NCBI GenBank assembly: GCA_015486905.1
Contig: WFQV01000332.1
Location: 1-7,098 of the forward strand
DNA length: 7,098 nt
Direction of reading: 5' to 3'
Source of the DNA: Melioribacteraceae bacterium
GTDB lineage: Bacteria > Bacteroidota > Ignavibacteria > Ignavibacteriales > Melioribacteraceae
The position numbers and the translations under genes were made by a program. Of the stretch, positions 1-4,594 are shown one piece after another. The notes under the pieces are model-generated. The model saw only the letters and a program-made list of their open reading frames with translations. It was not told the DNA's origin and searched no databases. Each line of letters starts with the position of its first letter. Position 1 is the first letter of the stretch.

Positions 1-23
1 GCGAAAAACGAAGACTGAACCGG

Positions 24-54
24 CGAAGCCCCGCAGAGCGGGGCGAAGACGGTT
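24..54. repeat. GC-rich hairpin block, copy 1 of the cassette flank
   Basis: A 31-bp block identical base for base to 387-417. Its core GCCCCGCAGAGCGGGGC (28-44) is a perfect 7-bp stem with a 3-base loop, flanked on both sides by CGAAG. It ends close to a run of six T (53-58), so this copy could act as a weak terminator for a gene to the left of the window. The T-run starts 8 bases after the stem and is absent from the other copies, so termination is unlikely to be its general role. Confidence 0.85.
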
Positions 55-105
55 TTTTAATGTAAAATTAGCGCTCAAAACTACGCCTGACACGTCAGTT
101 AAAAG

Positions 106-348
106 ATGAAATATTATGTTTACATAATAAAAAGCGAGAAGTATCCCCAAAAGAAATATATTGGGTTTACAAGAGATTTGGGGAAGAGATTACAGAAACA
201 CAATGAGGGAGGGAATAAATATACCAAAACATTTCGGCCATGGAAAGTAGAGACGGCAATAATGTTTGAGACAAAAGAAAAAGCGCTAAAATTTGAAAAA
301 TATCTAAAAAGTCATTCTGGCAGGGCATTCATTAAAAGACATTTTTAA
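106..348 (+). CDS. Small GIY-YIG nuclease-fold protein, copy 1
   Basis: This 80-residue protein is essentially one GIY-YIG domain, the length usual for stand-alone members of the YhbQ/UPF0213-like group. Visible are the first strand YVYII (residues 4-8), the YIG motif (18-20), the putative catalytic Arg28 with His32 four residues later (RLQKHN), and a conserved Glu64 in FEKYLKS, followed by SGRAF and KRH near the C-terminus. These match the Tyr/Arg/Glu active-site layout of GIY-YIG endonucleases, so it may bind or cut DNA. Its cellular role is unknown. There is no DNA-targeting domain, so it is not a classical homing endonuclease. No Shine-Dalgarno sequence precedes the ATG (upstream bases GTTAAAAG). 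A homologue 362 bp downstream is 47/80 identical, and both genes lie between GC-rich hairpin blocks. The domain call is firm; the function is not. Confidence 0.88.
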   Translation: MKYYVYIIKSEKYPQKKYIGFTRDLGKRLQKHNEGGNKYTKTFRPWKVETAIMFETKEKALKFEKYLKSHSGRAFIKRHF

Positions 349-360
349 CGGGGTCCTGCT

Positions 361-417
361 TTCAGGCGAGACGAAGGAGAATGCGACGAAGCCCCGCAGA
401 GCGGGGCGAAGACGGTT
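361..417. repeat. Cassette flank copy 2 (conserved block plus hairpin)
   Basis: Positions 361-392 are identical to 724-755, and positions 387-417 are identical to 24-54, so this segment joins both repeated blocks. It contains the perfect hairpin at 391-407 (7-bp GC stem, AGA loop). An inverted pair, TGCGACG (382-388) and CGTCGCA (446-452), lies across it. CCTG (355-358) and CAGG (363-366) form a small stem just before it. The segment lies between the two GIY-YIG genes and is clearly more GC-rich than its surroundings. Confidence 0.88.
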
Positions 418-467
418 GAAAACAAATTAACAAGAGGCGTGACTACGTCGCAGCAGGCTCGACACAA

Positions 468-710
468 ATGTATTATTATGTTTACATATTAGAAAGTGAA
501 TCGAACTCACAAAAATACTATGTTGGGTATACGACTGATTTAGGGAGTAGAATAAAAAAGCACAACGAAGGAGGAGACGAATACACGACAAAGTACAAGC
601 CTTGGAAAATCAGAACAGCAATAGCGTTTGCAGATAGAAAGAAGTCGTTAGAGTTCGAGAGATATTTGAAGACAGGCTCTGGGAGAGCATTTGTTAAAAG
701 GCACCTTTAG
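468..710 (+). CDS. Small GIY-YIG nuclease-fold protein, copy 2
   Basis: A second 80-residue single-domain GIY-YIG protein, alignable without gaps to the upstream copy (47 of 80 residues identical by my count). It keeps YVYIL (4-8), YVG in place of YIG (18-20), Arg28, His32, Glu64 and the C-terminal SGRAFVKRH. All putative catalytic residues are therefore present and the protein could be active. No Shine-Dalgarno is seen before the ATG. The gene is bracketed by an 8-bp inverted repeat, GGCGTGAC at 436-443 and GTCACGCC at 716-723. The 59% protein identity contrasts with the 100% identity of the 31-bp hairpin block in front of each gene, so the pair does not look like a simple recent duplication. 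Its role is unknown. Confidence 0.88.
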   Translation: MYYYVYILESESNSQKYYVGYTTDLGSRIKKHNEGGDEYTTKYKPWKIRTAIAFADRKKSLEFERYLKTGSGRAFVKRHL

Positions 711-715
711 TTAAA

Positions 716-820
716 GTCACGCCTTCAGGCGAGACGAAGGAGAATGCGACGAAGCTCAGCGCAAGCTGAGAGAATTCGATTAAGGAAAAAATCAGAGACG
801 TGACTACATCGCATCAAATG
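716..820. repeat. Cassette flank copy 3, without a gene
   Basis: A third copy of the flank follows the second GIY-YIG gene. The 32 bases at 724-755 are identical to 361-392. The hairpin that follows has changed sequence but keeps its form: CTCAGC (755-760), loop GCAA of the GNRA type, GCTGAG (765-770). Further on, 796-809 (cgtgactacatcgc) matches the stretch just before GIY-YIG copy 2 (439-451) with small changes, and is followed by CAAATG as in front of that gene. The ATG here is followed at once by TGA, and no GIY-YIG reading frame is present. This looks like a cassette that lost its gene, ending close to the 252-bp repeat. Confidence 0.65.
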
Positions 821-842
821 TGAAAAGTTGTTGAATTTTCTA

Positions 843-1094
843 AAATAGACTTTGAAAAGCAACAAGGGGAAAGCTGCAATGACTTTCCCCACAGTTAATG
901 AAATTCCTCCTCAACTAAATCCCGGCATTTGATTTAAATTAGCAAACATCACGCCAAAAATTAATAGTGCAATATTTAATTAAAAACGCAACTTTAAATT
1001 GCTAAAGAATGAATATTATTAACAGCGTTTATAAACAGTGTTTCTGAATTTAGGATTCTTGCTATTTAAAATTCATATGGATTGCGTTTTAATT
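843..1094. repeat. 252-bp direct repeat, copy 1
   Basis: Identical at 235 of 252 positions to 2309-2560, same orientation, no insertions or deletions (constant offset 1466). Inside are: a perfect 8-bp stem GGGGAAAG/CTTTCCCC (866-873/883-890) whose 9-base loop differs between copies at three positions; an imperfect stem around TTTG/CAAA near 928-946; a dyad centred on GTTTATAAAC (1026-1035); and a long-range inverted repeat, AATTAAAAACGCAA (978-991) with TTGCGTTTTAATT (1082-1094), whose right arm ends exactly where the repeat ends. The two sequences lose similarity immediately outside. It could be a small non-autonomous mobile element, a structured RNA gene, or the end of a larger element. I do not recognise it as a named family. 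Confidence 0.9.
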
Positions 1095-1173
1095 AGTTGC
1101 TCTTTAAAAAGACAAAAAGTGAAAAAAGAAATTGAAAACAGAAGGAATAAAGCAAAATGTGCATTGAAAAAAA

Positions 1174-1216
1174 TGCAAGATTTAAATAAATTGAGTTAAG
1201 AATCTTGCAAAAAAAG
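1174..1216 (-). terminator. Possible minus-strand intrinsic terminator
   Basis: TGCAAGATT (1174-1182) and AATCTTGCA (1201-1209) form a perfect 9-bp inverted repeat with an 18-base loop. Read on the minus strand, the stem is followed by a run of T (complement of the A-run before 1174), as in an intrinsic terminator. No minus-strand gene is evident to its right. It could instead be part of the end of the decayed IS whose transposase starts at 1226. Confidence 0.35.
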
Positions 1217-1225
1217 GAAAAAGAA

Positions 1226-1393
1226 ATGATAGGGAAACTACAGGATCATAATCAAACAGACATATTTAAGCCGTTTTTAATAGAATTCATAGACATGAAT
1301 CACGAGTTGGTATTATTAGCAAAAAAAATAGGTTGGAATACTTTGGAAAAGGAATTATCGGAGTATTATTCAGATAGAGGGCGGTACAAATGA
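1226..1393 (+). pseudogene. IS5-type transposase, N-terminal remnant
   Basis: A 55-residue reading frame beginning MIGKLQDHNQTDIFKP and continuing with FIDMNHELVLLAKKIGW and LEKELSEYYSDRGR. This is the pattern of the N-terminal domain (DUF772-like) of IS5-type DDE transposases, where an opening of this form (FIDMxHELVxLAxKIDW) precedes the catalytic domain. The match stops after residue 53 and the frame ends two codons later, so the DDE domain is absent. I chose ATG 1226 over the in-frame TTG at 1205 because it matches the usual start of these proteins and has AAAGG 8-12 bases upstream. The fragment cannot be active. It starts about 130 bp after the first 252-bp repeat. Confidence 0.7.
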
Positions 1394-1463
1394 AAAGCAG
1401 CTTGCATAATTTCTAATTTTCAGATTAATGGAAAAAATTGTTTTGCATTATTCGTAGAAAAAA

Positions 1464-1487
1464 ATAACTTGCTAGTTATAAGTTATA
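1464..1487. promoter_or_regulatory. Dyad ahead of the HTH pseudogene, possible old operator
   Basis: ATAACT (1464-1469) and AGTTAT (1474-1479) are inverted with a 4-base gap, and AGTTATA is then repeated directly at 1481-1487. The cluster lies about 20-40 bp before the start of a gene for a DNA-binding protein, where an autoregulatory operator would be expected. The sequence is AT-rich and the match may be chance. Confidence 0.25.
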
Positions 1488-1505
1488 AAAATATTAAGAG
1501 TTGAG

Positions 1506-1868
1506 ATGAAAAGAGATTTGGTTCATTCCGATATTGAAAGGCAAAATATATTAAACAATAAATATGCTCTTGAAAAAATACAAGAATATATTGGTTTCAG
1601 TGGAATTTTATTTGAAGGGGAATATAAGTACACAAAAAAAATGGTGGCAGACTTTTAAGGAGTTGATATTTCAACTATTGATAGATACTTAGCTAAATAT
1701 GAAAAGGAATTGAAGCAGAATGGATATGTTTTAATACGAGGTAAGTTATTAAAAGACTTAAAGTTACAATTTTGTCACCTTATAGATAAAGCGACCAAAA
1801 CAACAGTATTAGGGCTGTTTAATTTCCGAGCCTTTCTAAATTTAGGAATGCTATTGCAAAAGGATTAA
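1506..1868 (+). pseudogene. HTH DNA-binding protein of mobile-element type, broken
   Basis: From ATG 1506 the frame reads IERQNILNNKYALEKIQEYI, then FEGEYKYTKKMVADF, a TAA stop at codon 51 (1656-1658), then GVDISTIDRYLAKYEKELKQ, NGYVLIRGK and TKTTVLGLFNFRAFLNLGML before ending at 1866-1868. The segment around the stop looks like a helix-turn-helix (TKKMVADF-x-GVDISTIDRYL), and the stop falls where a residue, probably Phe, is expected. The order of motifs resembles a family of about 300-residue DNA-binding proteins seen in Bacteroidota accessory regions, sometimes near toxin or Fic/Doc genes; that association is from memory. The C-terminal half is missing. With both a nonsense codon and a truncation, it is very likely non-functional unless the stop is read through. 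Confidence 0.6.
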
Positions 1869-1878
1869 AAGATTAAGT

Positions 1879-1894
1879 ATCATTTCGAAATGAT
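1879..1894. promoter_or_regulatory. 16-bp perfect palindrome
   Basis: ATCATTTCGAAATGAT is a perfect 16-bp palindrome lying between the end of the HTH remnant and the start of the DprA-like remnant. It has the shape of a homodimeric repressor site or a small hairpin. No T-run follows, so it is not an intrinsic terminator. No function can be assigned from sequence. Confidence 0.3.
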
Positions 1895-1926
1895 GAAATG
1901 TTTTCCACTATTAAAAAATCTTTTAA

Positions 1927-2183
1927 ATGAAATATCCGGGGAACAAGAAAATACTTGATACTTACAAAATTGGTTTCATTTGTTCTCGGAAAATCCCAGC
2001 TCAAATTATTTTACTAACGTACGATTGGGCAATAGAACAAAAGGAAAAAGGAATTTACTGGTTTCAGGTTTTCATTCAAAAATAGAAAAAGATGTTTTTC
2101 ATTATTTATCTAAAGGAGAACAACCGATAATTATTATGCTTGCTCGAAGTATGTATAAAAAAATTTATACGGAGTTTGTATGA
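1927..2183 (+). pseudogene. DprA-like (SMF/Rossmann) protein, frameshifted and truncated
   Basis: Two overlapping frames together give one recognisable protein. From ATG 1927 frame A reads YKIGFICSRKIPAQIIL then YDWAIEQKEKG. From about 2052 the match continues in another frame with NLLVSGFHSKIEKDVFHYL, KGEQPIIIMLARSMYKK, ending at the TGA 2181-2183. The joined sequence has the CSRK-x-P, YDWA, SGFHS-x-xEKD and QPII-x-LARG-type blocks I associate with a small DprA-like family (Rossmann-like, related to DNA-processing protein A). The shift lies in the purine run around 2045-2053 and is repaired by adding one base. The matching part stops near residue 85, well short of the usual length. It is probably dead. 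It may originally have taken part in DNA handling or mobile-element biology, which cannot be judged here. Confidence 0.65.
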
Positions 2184-2314
2184 AATTATCAGAAGGACAA
2201 ATAACTAAATTCGTTAAGTATTTAGAAAAAGCTAAATCTTATGAGGATTTAATGAGCAAAGACGGTGTCATTAAAAAATTCATTAAATCATCTTTGGAGG
2301 ATATACTCAAATAG
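2180..2314 (+). pseudogene. IS256-type (Mutator) transposase, N-terminal remnant
   Basis: A 44-residue frame beginning MKLSEGQITKFVKYLEKA and containing YEDLMSKDGVIKKFIKSSLEDIL. The block DLxxKDGxxKxxxKxxLExxL is typical of the N-terminus of IS256-family transposases, just before the conserved AELxEHLGY that should follow. Here the frame instead runs into the second 252-bp repeat: the last codons AAA TAG are the first six bases of that repeat (2309-2314). GGAG at 2171-2174 is a reasonable ribosome binding site. Its ATG overlaps the stop of the DprA-like remnant (ATGA). Nothing after the repeat continues the transposase, so only about a tenth of the gene remains. Confidence 0.62.
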
Positions 2315-2560
2315 ATTTTGAAAAGCAACAAGGGGAAAGCAGCCAAGACTTTCCCCACGGTTAATGAAATCCCTCCTCAACTAAATCCCGGCATTTGCTT
2401 TAAATGAGCAAACATCACGCCAAAAATTAATAGTGCGAAATTTAATTAAAAACGCAACTTTAAATTGCTAAAGAATAAATATTATTAACAGCGTTTATAA
2501 ACGGTGTTTCTGAATTTAGGCTTCTTGTTATTTAAAGTTCCAATGGATTGCGTTTTAATT
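2309..2560. repeat. 252-bp direct repeat, copy 2
   Basis: Second copy of the unit at 843-1094. The hairpin GGGGAAAG/CTTTCCCC (2332-2339/2349-2356) is unchanged while its loop differs. The stem TTTGCT/AGCAAA around 2394-2412 is better formed than in copy 1. The dyad at 2487-2508 has 10 of 11 matching pairs around CGTTTATAAACG. The right-end inverted repeat is kept (2444-2457 with 2548-2560). The left edge interrupts an IS256-type transposase remnant exactly, evidence that this edge is a true element boundary or a recombination junction. Confidence 0.9.
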
Positions 2561-3020
2561 TAGGGTTTAATTATTTTTTAAAAATATTAAATCTTGCCTT
2601 TACAAGTGGAAAAAATTTAGAAAAGTTTTTTGAAGATTTTTTAAAAATATTCCAAATGCCTTTTTTTATAAAATAGGAACAACCTTAAATCCTTTGGCAA
2701 AAAATTTTTTGTTGCTTTTCTCCATTGAATATTTTGTCACGATTTTTACTTTTTCAAAATGAACATACCAAAAAACGCGCCAAAACAATTTTGTTTTTCC
2801 TTACCATCCCAGAGCAGAAGCTCGAAATTAATGATATGTAAATACTGCCGAGCTTTTTACAATTCTTTTCCAGCAATTAAATATTTTGCCACTAATTTTT
2901 AGCCTGTACCAACTTTTACCCCCATTTTTTTGTTTACACACATAAAAAAAGATGTTAATCACGGAGATTTTTTTTAAGTTTCAAAGATAAATTTACTGAT
3001 ATTAATAAAAGGTAAAAAAA
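2561..3020. other. AT-rich gene-free stretch before sucD
   Basis: No convincing reading frame on either strand. It holds an imperfect direct repeat of about 38 bp (around 2712-2748 and 2862-2900, sharing AATATTTTG-C/T-CAC). It also holds a possible hairpin, AAGCTCG (2818-2824) and CGAGCTT (2849-2855), followed by three more T. The sucD promoter presumably lies here. TTTACA at 2933-2938 with TAATCA at 2956-2961 (17-bp spacer) is one weak candidate, and the flanking A and T runs make other choices possible. Confidence 0.5.
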
Positions 3021-3914
3021 ATGAGTATTTTATTAGACAAAAGAACGAAAGTGGTAGTACAGGGAATTACAGGGAGCGAAGGTTCGTTCCACACATTACA
3101 AATGTTAGAGTATGGTACTAATATTGTTGCAGGAGTTACACCCGGTAAAGGCGGGAAAGACTTTCACGGTATTCCTATCTACAACACCGTTGCGGAAGCG
3201 GTTAAAGAACAGAAAGCGAACGCTTCGGCTATTTTCGTACCGCCACCATTTGCGGCAGATGCTATTCTCGAAGCGGCAAACTCAGGTGTTAAATTAATTG
3301 TTTGCATTACCGAAGGTATTCCTGCGAAGGATATGGTTAAGGTTTACAATGTAATTAAGAGCAAAGACGTACGTTTGATTGGACCTAACTGCCCGGGAAT
3401 CATTTCTCCCGGAAAAGCTAAAATCGGGATTATGCCCGGATTTATTCACCGTAAGGGTAAAATAGGTGTTATCTCTCGTAGTGGTACTTTAACCTACGAA
3501 GCTGTAAAGCAATTAACCGATTTAAAAATCGGACAATCTACTTGCATCGGTATTGGCGGCGACCCCGTAATAGGTTCGCAGTTTATTGACATTATTAAAT
3601 TGTTTAACGAAGACCCCGACACCGAAGGTATTGTGATGATTGGCGAGATTGGCGGTAGCGCCGAAGAAGAAGCTGCTGCTTACATTAAAAAGCATGTCAA
3701 GAAGCCGGTCGTCGGTTTTATTGCAGGGAGAACAGCACCTCCCGGACGCCGCATGGGACATGCCGGTGCAATCATCTCCGGAGGCAAAGGTACCGCAGCT
3801 GAAAAAATGAAAGCCCTGAAGAAAGCCGGTATTCACGTAGCCGAAAGCCCGGCTGAAATTGGCATCACAATGAAAAAAGCTCTTGAAGAATACAAAAATA
3901 AAAATCAAAAATAG
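3021..3914 (+). CDS. sucD: Succinate-CoA ligase, alpha subunit
   Basis: This is the CoA-binding and phospho-histidine subunit of succinyl-CoA synthetase, which converts succinyl-CoA to succinate in the TCA cycle with ADP or GDP phosphorylation, as a complex with the beta subunit SucC in the cytoplasm. The 297 residues match the usual length of about 290. Visible are the Rossmann CoA-binding loop GITGSEGSFHT (15-25), VTPGKGG (39-45), CITEGIPAKDM (95-105), GPNCPGIISPG (121-131), SRSGTLTYE (152-160) and the active-site block GRTAPPGRRMGHAGA (236-250), with His247 as the expected phosphorylated residue. AAAAGG at 3007-3012 is a suitable ribosome binding site 8 bases before the ATG. No sucC is adjacent; the gene is alone between an AT-rich leader and a strong terminator, so it appears to be monocistronic. 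The reading frame is complete and looks functional. Confidence 0.97.
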   Translation: MSILLDKRTKVVVQGITGSEGSFHTLQMLEYGTNIVAGVTPGKGGKDFHGIPIYNTVAEAVKEQKANASAIFVPPPFAADAILEAANSGVKLIVCITEGIPAKDMVKVYNVIKSKDVRLIGPNCPGIISPGKAKIGIMPGFIHRKGKIGVISRSGTLTYEAVKQLTDLKIGQSTCIGIGGDPVIGSQFIDIIKLFNEDPDTEGIVMIGEIGGSAEEEAAAYIKKHVKKPVVGFIAGRTAPPGRRMGHAGAIISGGKGTAAEKMKALKKAGIHVAESPAEIGITMKKALEEYKNKNQK

Positions 3915-3934
3915 CAATTAATAAAAACGAAGTT

Positions 3935-3973
3935 AAGGAAGGAGTCCCCGTGGCTCTTTCCTTTTATTTTATT
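3935..3973 (+). terminator. Intrinsic terminator of sucD
   Basis: AAGGAAGGAG (3935-3944) pairs with CTCTTTCCTT (3954-3963) with one G-U pair. The stem can extend by two C-G pairs past a bulged T to a CCGT loop, and is followed by TTATTTTATT. It begins 21 bases after the sucD stop codon. Stem length and U-rich tail are those of a standard rho-independent terminator. Confidence 0.85.
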
Positions 3974-3998
3974 AAATCCTATTGCGATAAATTGCAAT

Positions 3999-4057
3999 TT
4001 AGAAATTAGATTTTAGAAGTTAGAATTTTGAAAAAATAATCTTTACTAATTTCTAAG
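3999..4057. repeat. AT-rich inverted repeat between sucD and ndk
   Basis: TTAGAAATTAG (3999-4009) and CTAATTTCTAA (4036-4046) form a perfect 11-bp inverted repeat with a 26-base loop. Related units (AGAAGTTAGAATTTT, then AGTTCTAATTTT) lie next to each arm, so the block consists of diverged copies of one short motif in both directions. It may be a short interspersed palindromic repeat of this genome. Confidence 0.55.
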
Positions 4058-4103
4058 TTCTAATTTTATATTATGTTTATATATTTTTATATCGAGAAAT
4101 TTT

Positions 4104-4140
4104 TTGACAAGAAAAACAAGGATTTAAACTGTAATACTAT
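4104..4140 (+). promoter_or_regulatory. Candidate promoter of ndk operon
   Basis: A consensus -35 hexamer TTGACA stands at 4104-4109. The -10 is less clear: TAAACT (4125-4130) matches 4 of 6 bases at a short 15-bp spacing, while TAATAC (4132-4137) fits in sequence but the 22-bp spacing is too long. The position, 25-60 bp before the ndk start, is right for the operon promoter. If the host uses a Bacteroidota-type sigma factor the relevant boxes may differ. Confidence 0.4.
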
Positions 4141-4162
4141 AAGGAAATATTCAGGAGGTTAA

Positions 4163-4594
4163 ATGAATAACAGAACATTGGCGATATTGAAACCTGACTG
4201 CGTAAGAAAAAATTTAATCGGTGATGTGATTACCAAAATAACACAAGCCGGCTTTAAGGTAGTGGCAATGAAAATGACAAAACTGAACAAAGACACAGCC
4301 GGTGGCTTTTACGAAGTACACAAAGATAGACCGTTCTTTAACGACTTGCTTACTTTCATGACGTCGGGTCCTTGCGTACCGATTGTTTTGGAAAAGGAAA
4401 ACGCTGTTGAAGATTTCAGAAAACTTATCGGTGCTACGAATCCTGCTGAAGCCGACGAAGGGACAATACGCAAACTTTACGCGGATAACGTGGAACAGAA
4501 TATCGTACACGGTTCGGATTCCGATGAGAACGCGGCAAAAGAAATTTCACATTTTTTCTCACGAAAAGAATTACTTGAAAATTACGGGCTGTGA
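4163..4594 (+). CDS. ndk: Nucleoside diphosphate kinase
   Basis: Transfers the gamma-phosphate of ATP to nucleoside diphosphates through a phospho-histidine, balancing the NTP and dNTP pools in the cytoplasm. The 143 residues are the full family length. Conserved pieces are RTLAILKPD (4-12) with Lys10, YEVHKDRPFF (50-59), MTSGP (66-70), RKLIGATNP (86-94), GTIR (100-103) and NIVHGSDS (113-120) with the active-site His116. All expected nucleotide-binding residues (Lys10, Arg86, Thr92, Arg103, Asn113) are in place. AGGAGG at 4153-4158, four bases before the ATG, is the strongest ribosome binding site in the window, suggesting high expression. The TGA stop overlaps the ATG of the next gene by one base, so ndk is the first gene of a coupled operon with a Nudix hydrolase and a NamZ-like protein. 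Confidence 0.97.
   Translation: MNNRTLAILKPDCVRKNLIGDVITKITQAGFKVVAMKMTKLNKDTAGGFYEVHKDRPFFNDLLTFMTSGPCVPIVLEKENAVEDFRKLIGATNPAEADEGTIRKLYADNVEQNIVHGSDSDENAAKEISHFFSRKELLENYGL

Noticed and set aside
24..58. The GC hairpin followed by six T as an intrinsic terminator.
   Set aside because: Eight bases separate stem and T-run, and the identical hairpin at 391-407 has no T-run, so the shared element is not a general terminator.
24..820. A CRISPR array formed by the repeated blocks.
   Set aside because: There are only two or three repeats, spacing is about 360 bp, and the intervals contain related genes rather than unique spacers; no cas gene is present.
911..949. Reassignment of UGA as a sense codon, suggested by the shared in-frame TGA in the minus strand of the 252-bp repeat.
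   Set aside because: ndk and the Nudix gene end normally at TGA, and the core genes use TGG for Trp.
1077..1199. A 40-codon Lys-rich + strand frame starting inside the first 252-bp repeat (MDCVLISCSLKRQKVKKEI and onward).
   Set aside because: The start codon lies in the repeat, the equivalent frame after copy 2 stops at once, there is no ribosome binding site, and A-rich sequence readily gives Lys-rich frames. It may be a tail of another transposase fragment, but I cannot support that.
1226..2314. A functional toxin-antitoxin or defence pair made of the HTH and DprA-like genes.
   Set aside because: Both genes are broken (internal stop, frameshift) and truncated, so no working system is encoded here.
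3522..3917. Long minus-strand frame opposite sucD; similar antisense frames opposite ndk, the NamZ-like gene and the symporter.
   Set aside because: They lie wholly opposite well-supported genes, show no family motifs, and are shadows of codon structure on the other strand.
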